Of a stretch of 64,000 bases of DNA, positions 10,396 to 21,341 are shown piece after piece. Position 1 is the first letter of the stretch, and each line of letters starts with the position of its first letter. The notes beneath the pieces are model-generated. The model made no database searches. It was not told where the DNA came from and saw nothing but the letters and a program-made list of their open reading frames with translations. Made by a program: the position numbers and the translations under genes. This DNA comes from Paraescarpia echinospica (Eukaryota > Annelida > Polychaeta > Sabellida > Siboglinidae). Location of the stretch: the NCBI GenBank assembly GCA_020002185.1, contig CM034541.1:25085402-25149401 (forward strand), given 5' to 3'.

Positions 10396-11476
10396 ATGCC
10401 ACCGAAGAAAGGACGCCAGGCGAAAGTGCCAGCTCGCTTCCGAGACAGCGCGACGACAAAACGGAAAAGAGACAATTCGAGAGATGCGACAGCCCGCCAA
10501 GGACTGGGAGAGACACCAGAGGAGACGGTGGCGCCATCGCGTGAGATGACTGAACTTCAGCAGCATATGGCTGTTATGCAACAACAGATACAGGCCATAA
10601 GTGACACTGTGTTGGGCCACTGCGGCAGCACCACCATCTCCAACATCAGAGCCCAGACCAGCAAAGCGACCTGCAGCTGCTGCGGGATCAGCCGCAACGG
10701 CAGACCTGGACTGTGATGACTCGGACTGTGTGTTAGGTGAGGTGCAGGGTGAGGAGCAGCCATATCCTTCCGAAATGCAGTCGTTTTCATCAGTGCCATT
10801 AGGTAGTTTGGTTGATCCAAAACTGAAAGCAAAAATTTGGGCAAAGCAATTTGTAGAGTTGGAATTGTTAGTCGGAGAGTCCACCCCTCAAACCATGTAC
10901 ATGCTTAATGCATCCACCAATAAGCCTGTAGTGCAAGTTAGGGACCAGCCCACCAAAAAGATCACCAATATCGAGCAGTGGACAGATGCATTTCTCATCT
11001 ACATTGCCATTTACACTGAAACACACACAGCCGAAATTCCTGACATCTTAAAATACATGCAGATAATTCGCACCATGGCATCCGATACTCACAGCAGTCT
11101 ATTCTTGGCCTACGATAGGAATTTCCGTAAGCTGAGAGCCCACAATTCTATGCCTTGGTTTAAACTCCACCAGGAACTGTTCTACCATGTCACCCGCCAG
11201 GCAAACACTGTGCAGAGCCGCGGGTTCCCCTTGAAAAGACAGCCCTTTCTTCAGCCCTTTCCTAGGAAACAGTCCTTTCCCACAGGCTACTGCTACGCCT
11301 TCTGTGCTACAGGGCGTTGCAAAAGCGCCAAGTGCACATTCTCCCACTTGTGTCCCACATGCAACGGTCCACATGCTTCCACACTGTGCCCAGCCAGACG
11401 TACAGGCCAACGTCCAACCCAAGCTCCCAACTCCTTTACACGTCGCCCAACTCTCCCGGCTCCTAAAAGAAAGTAG
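10396..11476 (+). pseudogene. Gag-like protein of the tyrosine-recombinase element, one frameshift
   Basis: Starts MPPKKGRQAKV in one frame, basic, with a glutamine-rich helical stretch. Between about 10600 and 10650 the reading passes to the next frame, which runs open to 11476. The C-terminal end carries a Cys/His-rich zinc-binding region (CYAFC, CKSAKCTFSH, CPTC) like the CCCH or knuckle region of such Gags, followed by a Pro/Arg-rich tail. It overlaps the RT frame by 173 nt, so RT may be made by a +1 shift or by re-initiation. The break is one base, so an assembly or sequencing error is possible. Confidence 0.65.
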
Positions 11477-13001
11477 GTACGACCCAGCATTGGTGCAGGA
11501 GATTTGTGACGGTTTTTCAATGGGTTTTCATATTCCATTTCAAGGTGATCTATCTCAGAGACCAGTACTAGGAAACCATCCTTCAATTTTACAGAACATG
11601 TTAGTTGCAACGGAAATGATCCATAGGGAACATCAGTTAGATCGTATTGCAGGCCCATTTTTAACACCGCCATTTCAGGACTTAGTTGTATCTCCCTTAG
11701 GACTCATCCCCAAGAAAGAGCCAGGAAAATTTTGGATTATTCATGATTTGTCGTTCCCTAAAGGGAATTCAATTAATTTTGGAATTCCAAAGGAGTACTG
11801 TTCAGTGTCTTATGAGAATTACGATTATTTTGTTTCTCTACTAACATCAGTAGGTCCGGGAAGCTTCATCGTCAAGGCTGATATTGAATCCGCATTTAGA
11901 ATTATTCCTGTCCATCCTGATGATTACCATCTTCTAGGATTTACCTTTGCAGGTCATTACTACTACGATAAATGTCTTCCGATGGGCTGTTCCATTTCAT
12001 GCAAGGTTTTTGAGCAGTTTAGTTGTGCGTTGCAGTGGATTTTACAGAACATTTATAAAGTTTCAACAATGTCCTACATTTTGGATGACTATATTTTCAT
12101 TTCAAAGTCTGAGTCGATTTGCCAATCATATCTGCAGAAATTTCTATATTTGGCAGAGCTGTTGTCAATTCCATTAAAACATAGTAAAACTGTGGTCCCA
12201 TCGACATGTGCAGTTGTTCACGGTATTGAGATAGACACGTTGCTTATGCAGGCTAGGCTGCCACAGGACAAACTTGAAGCGGCAACTAATCTAGTAAAGT
12301 CATTTAGTCGGCGTAGGAAGGTTACGTTAAGGGAATTGATGTCTCTCCTAGGGACCCTCCAATTTGCTTCAAAAGTTGTTGTTGGCGGACGTCCATTTCT
12401 CAGAAGGCTCTATGATCTTACAAAAGGCATTGTAAAACCTCATTTTCACATTCGCCTGGGGCAGGAGGCACGCCTGGACTTGGCTGCTTGGTCCATGTTT
12501 TTAGAGAACTATAATGGAACATCTCTGCTTATTAATGATCAGTGGGAGTCTTCAGAGAAGCTAGAACTTTTTACAGATGCCTCAGGTTTGGGTTTTGCAG
12601 GTATATTGGCAGGCCAGTGGTTCCAAGGTTATTGGCCTCCATCATGGCAAGAGTTTAGTATAGCTGTCAAAGAATTGTTTCCCATAGTTCTGGCTTTGAT
12701 CTTATGGGCTCATGTACTTGCAGACAAGCGACTTCTTGTGCTTTGCGATAATGAAGCGGTGGTACATGTTATTAACAATCAAACATGTAAGGAGAAGAAG
12801 ATTATGTCCCTTGTCCGCACTATGACCATAGCCCTCATGCGGAATAATGTGATTCTACGGGCAAAGCATGTTCCTGGAAAAAAGAATGTCATCGCTGACG
12901 CATTATCTCGATTTCAGGATACCCCGGAAATTCGCAGACAATATGGCCTCATGCTGGAACAGTCGGTCATCCCGCCGGATCTCCTGCCCTGGCCTCTGTA
13001 A
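11304..13001 (+). CDS. reverse transcriptase / RNase H of the tyrosine-recombinase element
   Basis: 565 open codons; the conserved part begins about 55 codons in. RT motif A is VKADIESAFRIIPV (about residue 192), motif B is LPMGCSISCKVFEQF, and the catalytic motif C is SYILDDY (about residue 258). RNase H follows: LFTDASG (about 424), LVLCDNEAVV and the C-terminal HVPGKKNVIADALSR. The final codons overlap the recombinase frame, which is shifted by -1. It copies element RNA to DNA. No in-frame stop or missing catalytic residue is seen. Confidence 0.85.
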   Translation: MLQGVAKAPSAHSPTCVPHATVHMLPHCAQPDVQANVQPKLPTPLHVAQLSRLLKESRYDPALVQEICDGFSMGFHIPFQGDLSQRPVLGNHPSILQNMLVATEMIHREHQLDRIAGPFLTPPFQDLVVSPLGLIPKKEPGKFWIIHDLSFPKGNSINFGIPKEYCSVSYENYDYFVSLLTSVGPGSFIVKADIESAFRIIPVHPDDYHLLGFTFAGHYYYDKCLPMGCSISCKVFEQFSCALQWILQNIYKVSTMSYILDDYIFISKSESICQSYLQKFLYLAELLSIPLKHSKTVVPSTCAVVHGIEIDTLLMQARLPQDKLEAATNLVKSFSRRRKVTLRELMSLLGTLQFASKVVVGGRPFLRRLYDLTKGIVKPHFHIRLGQEARLDLAAWSMFLENYNGTSLLINDQWESSEKLELFTDASGLGFAGILAGQWFQGYWPPSWQEFSIAVKELFPIVLALILWAHVLADKRLLVLCDNEAVVHVINNQTCKEKKIMSLVRTMTIALMRNNVILRAKHVPGKKNVIADALSRFQDTPEIRRQYGLMLEQSVIPPDLLPWPL

Positions 13002-14041
13002 CCCAACAACTGTTGGATGGTTCGTTATCACCTCTTACGGCTAATGCATATAAAAAGAATATCACAATGTTTAAGCAATTTTGTCAGTCAGAACTTCATC
13101 TTGCATGTTGGTTTCCATCCAACACGCAAGCAGTGGTTTCGTTTGTAGCATTCTGTTTCCGAAAAGGATATGCCGCATCGTCTATCACCAGTGCTTTATC
13201 AGCGGTTTCTTATATACATAAAATGCACAGTCTGAGTGATCCAACCGCTACATTTGTAGTTCGAAAGCTTTTACATGGAGCGGCCAAACTCAGGCCGTCT
13301 TATGACCAACGAGCGCCAGTAACGAAGGCAGTTTTACACAACTTGGTACGTTCTTCACCACATATCTCCATTTGCTACTATAATAATGTTTTGACTGCAG
13401 CTATGTATTTGCTAGCCTTTCATGCTTTCCTTAGAATAGGGGAAATAGCTGTAACATCGGCAGCACAGTCTACCCGTGTATTGCAGATGAGCCAGCTTTC
13501 TATTACGAAAGAGCAATGTACGACTGTTTTTCAGTCGTACAAACACTATCAGGGCCCTCCAGTATCTTTGGTTATCTCTGCGCATACAGATTCCCCTTTC
13601 TGTCCTATAAAGGCTATGCGGACGTACTTGGCAGTAAGAAAAAATTCTCCAGGACCATTGTTTATCTTTCCAGGAGGCACTCCAGTGACGAAATCTTTCT
13701 TTGGTGACCAATTAAAAAAGTCATTGGCATGGGCAGGTCTTTCCACTTTAACCTACAAAGGCCATAGTTTTCGCATAGGTGCAGCAACAACAGCGGCCAT
13801 GCAGGGCGTATCAGATGAGGAAATTCAGCGTATGGGTCGGTGGAAATCCCAGGCATTTAAAAAGTACATTAGAATCCCTATGTTACAGCTACAATGTGAG
13901 TGCGTGTACACGTATATACATGACAGATGGCCAGTTACGTTGATGCGTCGTCAGTTGAGCTGTTGTCTTGCTGACCCAGTGCGTTGTAGGACTGTGATAC
14001 TCAGTGCATCACCGGGCCATACAGTCTGGCAAATATCTTAG
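12977..14041 (+). CDS. tyrosine recombinase of the retrotransposon
   Basis: The conserved start (PALASVTQQLLDGSLSPL) lies upstream of any ATG and overlaps the RT end, so translation probably depends on frameshifting or re-initiation. The phage-integrase fold residues are visible: Arg in AFLRIGEIA, HSFRIGAAT (H-x-x-R), the Trp in MGRWKSQAF and the nucleophile Tyr in KKYIRIP (TAC at 13865). The complete R-H-R-Y set implies an enzyme that could join circular cDNA to target DNA without a DDE integrase. The reading after KKYIRIP is likely untranslated or divergent tail. Confidence 0.85.
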   Translation, partial: GSPALASVTQQLLDGSLSPLTANAYKKNITMFKQFCQSELHLACWFPSNTQAVVSFVAFCFRKGYAASSITSALSAVSYIHKMHSLSDPTATFVVRKLLHGAAKLRPSYDQRAPVTKAVLHNLVRSSPHISICYYNNVLTAAMYLLAFHAFLRIGEIAVTSAAQSTRVLQMSQLSITKEQCTTVFQSYKHYQGPPVSLVISAHTDSPFCPIKAMRTYLAVRKNSPGPLFIFPGGTPVTKSFFGDQLKKSLAWAGLSTLTYKGHSFRIGAATTAAMQGVSDEEIQRMGRWKSQAFKKYIRIPMLQLQCECVYTYIHDRWPVTLMRRQLSCCLADPVRCRTVILSASPGHTVWQIS

Positions 14042-15224
14042 GCAACTGCATTGCTGTCTTATGCCCAGCTCTGTACAAGTGCCATTGTAATTATTGTTTT
14101 CTGATTGGTCTGATTGTCTAATCCCCAGCAACCCATCTCGTAGTCTATTCTGACCAATCATCTTTATAGACCACGTGGACCTCCCATCTCGGCCTTTCTG
14201 AATAGGCCATAAACAGATTAGTGAACTACATAGACACACACAAGGGCGTTTGATTTAATATTATTTGTTATAGACTCGCATAACCTTTGCCACTTGTTTA
14301 CTCACTTTCATATTCAGTGTGACAGCTTTAGAATTTCCCACCAGGTGTGTTTTGCCATTCTAGCACTTGATCATTTTGCCTCACACGTTCAATATTCAAA
14401 CAGTTACATCAATATTACTTTATTTTATTGCATGCATCCGCAACATTCACAATATGTGGCCATTTTCATACTATCTGTACGAATAGGTAACTGTCAACAA
14501 CTGTTAGCAACTCCTAAGGGTACCAGTGTAACAATGTATGATCTTATATTGGCAAGTTTAAACTTCATGCTCAATTAAAGCGTCTTGTTGGCAGAAAATG
14601 AAGCTCCCGTATTATGGACAACCAGGTCAAACGTCCTACATCTATACAACTCAGTTACGTAGATTAATTTGTTGTTCTGAATGTCCGAACATATCCACGT
14701 CATTTTTGCATTTTTGGAATTCAACTGGTATAGGTTAGATAGTGGCTCATTGTAGTGGTCTTTGGCTTTAGAGGTTTTTTTAGTTTCACCCGGGATCGGT
14801 GGGGTGAGAATAGTGTGTGCAAATAAACAATTTTGCTAAATGTGCACATCATAGGGCAATTTCATTCGGTGGTATATTTCTTGCAGTTCGTAATGTACGC
14901 TGACCTGAGACAAACTTGACACGCAAGATCTGCTCAGCTCCATCCATTCATAGCATTCATTGGTGGCATTGTAAGAAACGGAATACGCCTCACGGATTTC
15001 TTTTGTAGCTACTCGCCAACATCAAAGGGAGACATTTCTCTACAGATGTGCAGTACTTTGGTTAAATGATTGTATTTTGTACAGTGGGTTTCTGTGAATA
15101 ACAAACAACTCCCTATTGACAACAGTGGTCGCAACGATCTAGGCTTTTATGCCCATGAAAACATTGTATAGAACAAAGACTGCGCATTTGGCTTTGTTGT
15201 GTTCTCAAGCTTTTGCCAGTTATT
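14042..15224. other. spacer, probable 3' region of the retrotransposon
   Basis: No gene. It contains a 9-bp inverted pair TGATTGGTC / GACCAATCA about 14102-14160. The rest is AT-rich up to the Gypsy target site at 15225. Confidence 0.4.
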
Positions 15225-15229
15225 ACCAT

Positions 15230-15401
15230 TGTAATGTATGTGGCAGACACTTGTGCAAATACTATACACAGCTTATACACAACGCATTTGTGTGACATGG
15301 ACTATCGCTGTCTGTCTGTCTGTGTGTCGCGCTGATACGAAATAAACATGTGCACCCCTGTCACTTGATAATTACATCTATAGTTATACTAGAACATAAC
15401 A
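15230..15401 (+). repeat. 5' LTR of the Gypsy element
   Basis: 172 bp, TG...CA ends, same length as the 3' copy. It contains CTGTCTGTCTGTCTGTG and AATAAACATG, the latter a probable poly(A) signal. The primer-binding region begins just inside (TTGGCGACGAGGAT). Confidence 0.9.
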
Positions 15402-15414
15402 ATTGGCGACGAGG

Positions 15415-18400
15415 ATGGCATACATTGGTCAAATAGAGCCATACGACGGCAGTAGTGACTTGGAAGCGTATTTGGAGCGGCTAGAACTCTACTTCGTTGC
15501 AAACAATGTTGGTGCAGTGCCAGTGGGCAGCGGCGTGGACGAATCTGTGAGAGGCCGCCGACAGGAAGAAAGTGGCTACACTACTCACACTGGTAGGCCC
15601 GGAAACGTATCTTCTTCTTAAAAGTCTCGTCAGTCCTCAAAGACCGGCAGAGTTGTCGTTTGAGCAAATAACTGAGAAACTAAAAAGCCATCTGAAGCCA
15701 CGTCGGCTTACAGTGGCGGAAAGATTCAAATTCCACCAACGCAACCAGAAAGAGGGCGAGGGGGTCGCCACATTTGCGGCAGAACTCCGGAGGCTCGCAT
15801 CCACTTGCAACTTCGGGGAATTTCTAGCCGAGGCATTGCGAGACCAGCTCGTGTGCGGCATCAAAAGCGGCAGCACTCAGCGCAAACTACTCAGCGAAGA
15901 TAGATCGTTCGAGCAGGCAATGCAGATGGCGCTGGCGGACGAAGTGGCGGAGACCGAGGCTAAACAGATAGCCCCCCGACACAGCTTCGACTGCACTAAA
16001 AGTACAGTGAGTGTAGTGTCAAACCGGAAAAACAGAGAGAAAAGGCCAGTTCCGACCACCGCTAGGTCTACGACACACACGCGTGGCTACGACAAGACAA
16101 CTCAGAAATTGTGCTACCGTTGCAACGGCAACCACACGCATCAAGAGTGCAAGTTTAAAGATGCAACTTGTCATTTCTGTCAAAAGAGAGGTCACATCAT
16201 GGCGGCATGTCGCAAGAAACGCGGCGAAACTCATCTCGTGAACACCACTCAGGACAGAGCTGAGTACTGTCTGTACAACGTCAAGGGGGATCACACGTCA
16301 CAGCAGCCTATTGAGATAGGAGTGCACATGGACGGTAAAGCAGTGAGAATGTTGGTTGACACGGGGGCAGGAGTCTCCATAATCAATGAGGCGACATATC
16401 ACGGGTTGCGGTCGCCACCCCCAAAGCTACAAACAGTGGACATCAACTTGACCACTTATACGGGTCAGTCTATTCCGGTGCTGGGACAAATAGAGGTCGT
16501 CACCGAATACAAACAGCAGTCGGCACATGTGCCAATTGTGGTGATGTCTGGCGCTCGGCAGAATCTCTTGGGCAGAAATCTACTGTCGCAGTTGAAGCTG
16601 GACTGGGGCGAGATCATGCTCGTTCGCGACCTTGACCCGGTGCATGCCGGACTGATGGCGGAAGTGCCAGACGTGTTCGCTGAGGGGCTGGGCAAGCTGA
16701 ACGAAATGCAGGTGAAGATCAACGTGAAAAGCGATGCGATTCCACGTTTCTTCAAGGCCAGACCCATTCCTTATGCCTTGAAGGAGAGAGTCGAACATGA
16801 AATAGACCGACTGCAACAGGAGGGCATCATCGAGCCAGTCCAGTTCTCAGAATGGGCGGCACCGATCGTTCCGGTCCCCAAGTCCAACGGGCAGATAAGG
16901 ATCTGCGGTGATTACAAGGTCACGATCAACAAAAGTGTGGTAGAAGACAAATATCCGCTACCACGGGTTAACGATCTCTACGCCAGTCTGGCAGGAGGAG
17001 AGACGTTCACAAAGTTGGACTTGAGCCATGCGTATCTTCACCTTCAGCTCGACGAAGGGTCACGTGACTACGTTACGGTCAACACGCACAAGGAACTCTT
17101 TAGATACACTCGCTTACCGTACGGCATATTGGTGGCGCCATCGATATTCCAGAGAGCTCTCGAGTGTGTGCTTGCTGGCATACCACGGGTATGCATCTTC
17201 CTGGACGACATCCTCGTCACGGGGAAAACTCGAGATGAACACGTGGCGAATCTCCGGCTGGTCTTGAACCGGCTGGACCAAGCGGGGTTGAAGCTAAACA
17301 ATAAAAAGTGCGAGTTCTTCAACGAGGCAGTCGTATACCTGGGCCACAAGATCGATCGAAATGGCCTGCATCCCACAGACGAAAAGGTCACGGCGATTCA
17401 AGATGCGCCTAGCCCAACGAACGTGAAAGAACTACGTTCGTGGCTTGGCCTGCTCAACTACTATGGACGATTCCTGCGCAACTTGTCGACAACGCTAGCA
17501 CCTCTGCACATTCTACTCAAAAAAGAGACGAAATGGCGATGGGAGAAGGAGCAAGTCAGAGCGTTTCAAGCGGCGAAGGACCTGCTGCAGTCGGAGTCCC
17601 TACTGGTGCACTTCGACCCCGACAAACATCTTCTGCTCGCATGTGATGCGTCGCCGTACGGGGTGGGCGCAGTCCTGTCGCATCAGATGACGGACGGTTC
17701 GGAGCGACCGATCGCGTTCGCATCTAGGAGCTTGTCGCCTGCGGAAACCAACTACTCGCAATTCGACAAGGAAGGTCTCAGTTTGGTGTTCGGGGTGACA
17801 AAGTTCCACCAATACCTATACGGTATGACCTTCGTTCTCATCACCGATCACCGACCTCTGGTGGGGATGTTCAACGAGCAACGACCGATACCTCCGCAAG
17901 CGTCGGGTCGACTTCAGCGTTGGGCCCTGACATTGACAGGTTACGACTACGTCATTCGTCATCGGAGTGGCGATGCGCACGAGAATTGCGATGCTCTATC
18001 GCGACTATCCCTACCTACGCAGAACGCTGAGACGCCTGCTCCTGCGGAGTACATACAGCTCATAGAGCAGCTGGACGACTCGCCGGTGACGTCAACGCAC
18101 ATTCGAAACTGGACACGACGTGACCCAGTATTGTCGCGAGTTCAACGCTACGTGTTAACAGGCTGGCCTGAGGGCGACCTAACAACACAGCAATACCACA
18201 GAGTGCGCGATGAGCTGAGCACGCACGATGGATGCGTGATGCGGAGCATCCGAATAATTGTGCCAGAGCCTGGGCAAGCCACGATGCTCCAACTCTTGCA
18301 CAGCAGCCACAGCGGCATGATGAAGATGAAGTCATACATCTGGTGGCCAGGCATCGATCTTCAGATTGAACGTATCGCACAGCACTGTGGTCAGTGCGGG

Positions 18401-19354
18401 GAAAACATGCGTCAACCGACCAGAGCGCCACTTCGACCATGGTTGTTCCCACAGGAACCGTGGTCACGTGTGCATCTAGACTACGCTGGCCCCATCGAGA
18501 ACAGGATGATCCTCGTGGCAGTAGACGCCTACTCGAAATGGATCTCATCGACATCGGAAGTGACAATCGAACAATTGCGGATGTTATTCGCAGAACATGG
18601 ACTGCCAGAAACTATCGTTACTGACAATGGCACGTGCTTCACTAGTGCTGAGTTCAGGCAATTTATGAAAAAGAACTGCATTCAGCACATCACCTCGCCA
18701 GCCTATCACCCATCCTCGAACGGGCTCGCTGAACGGGCAGTACAGCTCGTGAAACGAGGATTGATGAAAATGAAGGACGGTTCGATGGAGACAAGGTTGG
18801 CTCGTTACTTGCTGACCTACCGAGTGACCCCTCACAGCACTACCGGAAGCTCCCCGAGTAAACTGCTGAAGGGGCGGCAGCTGCGAACGCTTCTAGACGC
18901 GGTGCAACCGAGCGTCGGCAGAAAAGTGCACCAATCGCAGGAGAAGATGACTGATTATTACAACCAGAAATCGAACGAGCGATGCTTCAGTCCAAGCGAT
19001 GCGGTTTACGTGAAGAACCACGCTGATCATTCGCCCAAGTGGATTCCTGCAGTTCTGAAAGAGCTACACAGCGACGTGCTGATATCGGAGGCACCCGACG
19101 GTCGCCACTTGAGGCGTCATCGAAATCACGTGCGTCTGCGACATGCGGACGCGGCGGACGATACGGTACCCGCAGACATCGCTGCTCCGGCCGCGATCCA
19201 ACAATCAACCGAACGGGACATTGAGCGTGTAGACGAAACGGCGGAAGCCGTAGCTCCTGTACCTGATGGCAGCGGCGTCCACTCGCCAGTAACGCAGTCG
19301 GCTGTTCGCAGATCGGAGAGAATCCGGAAAGCTCCAGACCGATTATATCTCTAG
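15415..19354 (+). pseudogene. Gag-Pol polyprotein of the Gypsy element, one frameshift near 15550
   Basis: Gag opens at ATG 15415 (MAYIGQIEPYDG). Near 15550 the frame shifts by one base and is then open without a stop from about 15552 to 19354. In that long frame, numbering from 15572: gag core to about residue 130; two zinc knuckles (CYRCNGNHTHQEC, CHFCQKRGHIMAAC) at 181-212; protease LVDTGAG at 263; RT with FLDD at 543; RNase H CDAS near 692; integrase with an N-terminal HHCC region near 907 and the catalytic triad D970, D1018, E1054. The last pair has 35 residues between (D35E), but the first pair has only 47, shorter than the usual Gypsy spacing, suggesting a small in-frame deletion after DAYSKW. 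The C-terminus (RRSERIRKAPDRL) is typical. Only the gag break clearly disables it. Confidence 0.88.
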
Positions 19355-19467
19355 AACTGTCTTGTAGCCCTGGGCATAATAATCCCTGGTACGACAGCGT
19401 ATCCTTTGTCTGTTTCACAGTTCTTGTTGTAACCTTGGACGTTAGCAAAATAACTGGTGCGGAGGAC

Positions 19468-19639
19468 TGTAATGTATGTGGCAGACACTTGTGCAAATAC
19501 TATACACAGCTTATACACAACGCATTTGTGTGACATGGACTATCGCTGTTTGTCTGTCTGTGTGTCGCGCTGATACGAAATAAACATGTCCACCACTGTC
19601 ACTTGATAATTACATATATAGTTATACTAAAACATAACA
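19468..19639 (+). repeat. 3' LTR of the Gypsy element
   Basis: 172 bp, about 97 percent identical by eye to 15230-15401, followed directly by the ACCAT target copy. Confidence 0.9.
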
Positions 19640-19710
19640 ACCATGATATCTCTGTATTTTGAATTTGTATGTTTTAGCATGTTTTTGGAATGGCAACGTA
19701 ACATTGCAGT

Positions 19711-20388
19711 GTTAACAAATATAGTTCCTTAACTAGATCTGTTAACTTTGTTAACAAATATAGTTCCTTAACTAGATATGTTAACTCTGTTAACAAATAT
19801 AGTTCCTTAACTAGATCTATTAACTATGTTAACAAATATAGTTCCTTAACTAGATATGTTAACTCTGTTAACAAATATAGTTCCTTAACTAGATATGTTA
19901 ACTCTGTTAACAAATATAGTTCCTTATCTAGATATGTTAACTCTGTTAACAAATATAGTTCCTTAACTAGATCTGTTAACTCTGTTAACAAATATAGTTC
20001 CTTAACTAGATCTGTTAACTTTGTTAACAAATATAGTTCCTTAACTAGATATGTTAACTCTGTTAACAAATATAGTTCCTTAACTAGATCTATTAACTAT
20101 GTTAACAAATATAGTTCCTTAACTAGATCTATTAACTATGTTAACAAATATAGTTCCTTAACTAGATATGTTAACTCTGTTAACAAATATAGTTCCTTAA
20201 CTAGATATGTTAACTCTGTTAACAAATATAGTTCCTTAACTAGATATGTTAACTCTGTTAACAAATATAGTTCCTTAACTAGATATGTTAACTCTGTTAA
20301 CAAATATAGTTCCTTAACTAGATCTGCTAACTCTGTTAACAAATATAGTTTCTTAACTAGATCTGTTAACTCTGTTAACAGATCTATA
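19711..20388. repeat. 39-bp minisatellite, about 17 copies
   Basis: A unit with GTTAACAAATATAGTTCCTT then AACTAGAT[A/C]TGTTAACTCT, repeated head to tail with few substitutions. Each unit carries GTTAAC palindromes and the array is punctuated by AGATCT or AGATAT. Because 39 is a multiple of three, the minus strand reads open as a repeated peptide, an artefact. It starts about 70 bp after the Gypsy target site. Confidence 0.95.
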
Positions 20389-21290
20389 GTCCCTTAAAAT
20401 ATACACATCAGGTAACCTTTTTGTGCTATACACTTTTTTTCTGAGGGGGTAAATTTAGATGTGTACCTATTATTTTATACTTTTTGTAATATAACTCCTA
20501 AATTTGGGGATTAGACATATGTGTGAAGTTGTACATCCGTATTGCGTGAAACTTTACGCCTGCGGACTTGTAGTTTGAATGGTCATTGTGTTGATTTAAT
20601 ATAATGATCATTTCTTGTAATATTTCAGCTGTTTTGTATATATAATGTTATATTCGTGCTTGGAACTCATTAGGACGTATACACTTGTGGTACCATACGT
20701 GTCATACATGTTTTCTGTTTCCGATCATATTTTGGCTTCCACACGTCTTAACAAATCAAAGACAAACAACATGAAGGAATTTGCTCAATGAACAGACACA
20801 AATCAAAGATAGACCATATGAAACGATAACTAAGGAAGGTTATGAAGCAAATGACCATGGCATCCACCCTTTCTAACGTACATGTAATATTTTAAAGCTG
20901 ATTATTGTGTACTGTAATAATAAATTGTTTACGTAATTGTGACTTTGTCAATAACAACAATAGCATAAAAATGTTTTTTCTAAGTAAATAAATATAAATT
21001 GGGAAGACACTACAGAAAACTAAACCTTCAGAGCTAGCCTCAATGCTCAAACTTGGGCAACTATTGACCGTTCATGAGGTAAGTACTTGCGGTAAGGTAA
21101 GAACTCGGAATAAGATCATGACTGATCGTCAAAACATCTTTATTGCATTGGATATTGTTTATTGTAACATACAGTTGGATACAACTTCATTATTTCTGGT
21201 TAGCATCACTCACTCATACAGGCCGAGAACACTGCCGCACACATATTTCTGGCCAGCAACACTCCACAAACAGGCCGAGATCACTGGCTA
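20389..21290. other. AT-rich spacer
   Basis: No gene seen. Ends in a short direct repeat of CAGGCCGAGA[A/T]CACTG (about 21222-21320) that marks the left side of the degraded Gypsy element. Confidence 0.4.
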
Positions 21291-21341
21291 TACAGGCCGA
21301 GATCACTGCTGCACAGGCCGAGGTCTATTGTACCGGAGAAT

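Larger units (their letters stand above)
10396..14041 (+). mobile_element. tyrosine-recombinase (DIRS-order, Ngaro-like) retrotransposon
   Basis: Gag-like ORF, reverse transcriptase plus RNase H, then a tyrosine recombinase, all on the plus strand in overlapping frames. This order and the replacement of a DDE integrase by a tyrosine recombinase define the DIRS-like order. No methyltransferase ORF is seen, which fits the Ngaro group better than DIRS1. I could not find the split direct repeats, so the given ends are those of the coding part only. A single frameshift in gag suggests the copy is inactive, but RT and recombinase are open throughout. Confidence 0.8.
15225..19644 (+). mobile_element. 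nearly intact Gypsy-type LTR retrotransposon
   Basis: The element proper is 15230-19639 (4410 bp), flanked by the 5-bp target duplication ACCAT at 15225-15229 and 19640-19644. LTRs of 172 bp start TGTAATGTATG and end ACATAACA. By eye they differ at about five positions (near 3 percent), implying a fairly young insertion. Gag-pol fills the interior. A purine-rich GCGGAGGA just before the 3' LTR may be the polypurine tract. It carries no env-like ORF. Confidence 0.92.

Noticed and set aside
10396..14041. Classification as DIRS1 proper
   Set aside because: No methyltransferase ORF and no inverted terminal repeats seen; Ngaro-like is the safer call.
19824..20342. Minus-strand repeated-peptide ORFs (LTELTYLVKELYL)
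   Set aside because: Produced by the 39-bp minisatellite, whose length is a multiple of three; no other coding support.
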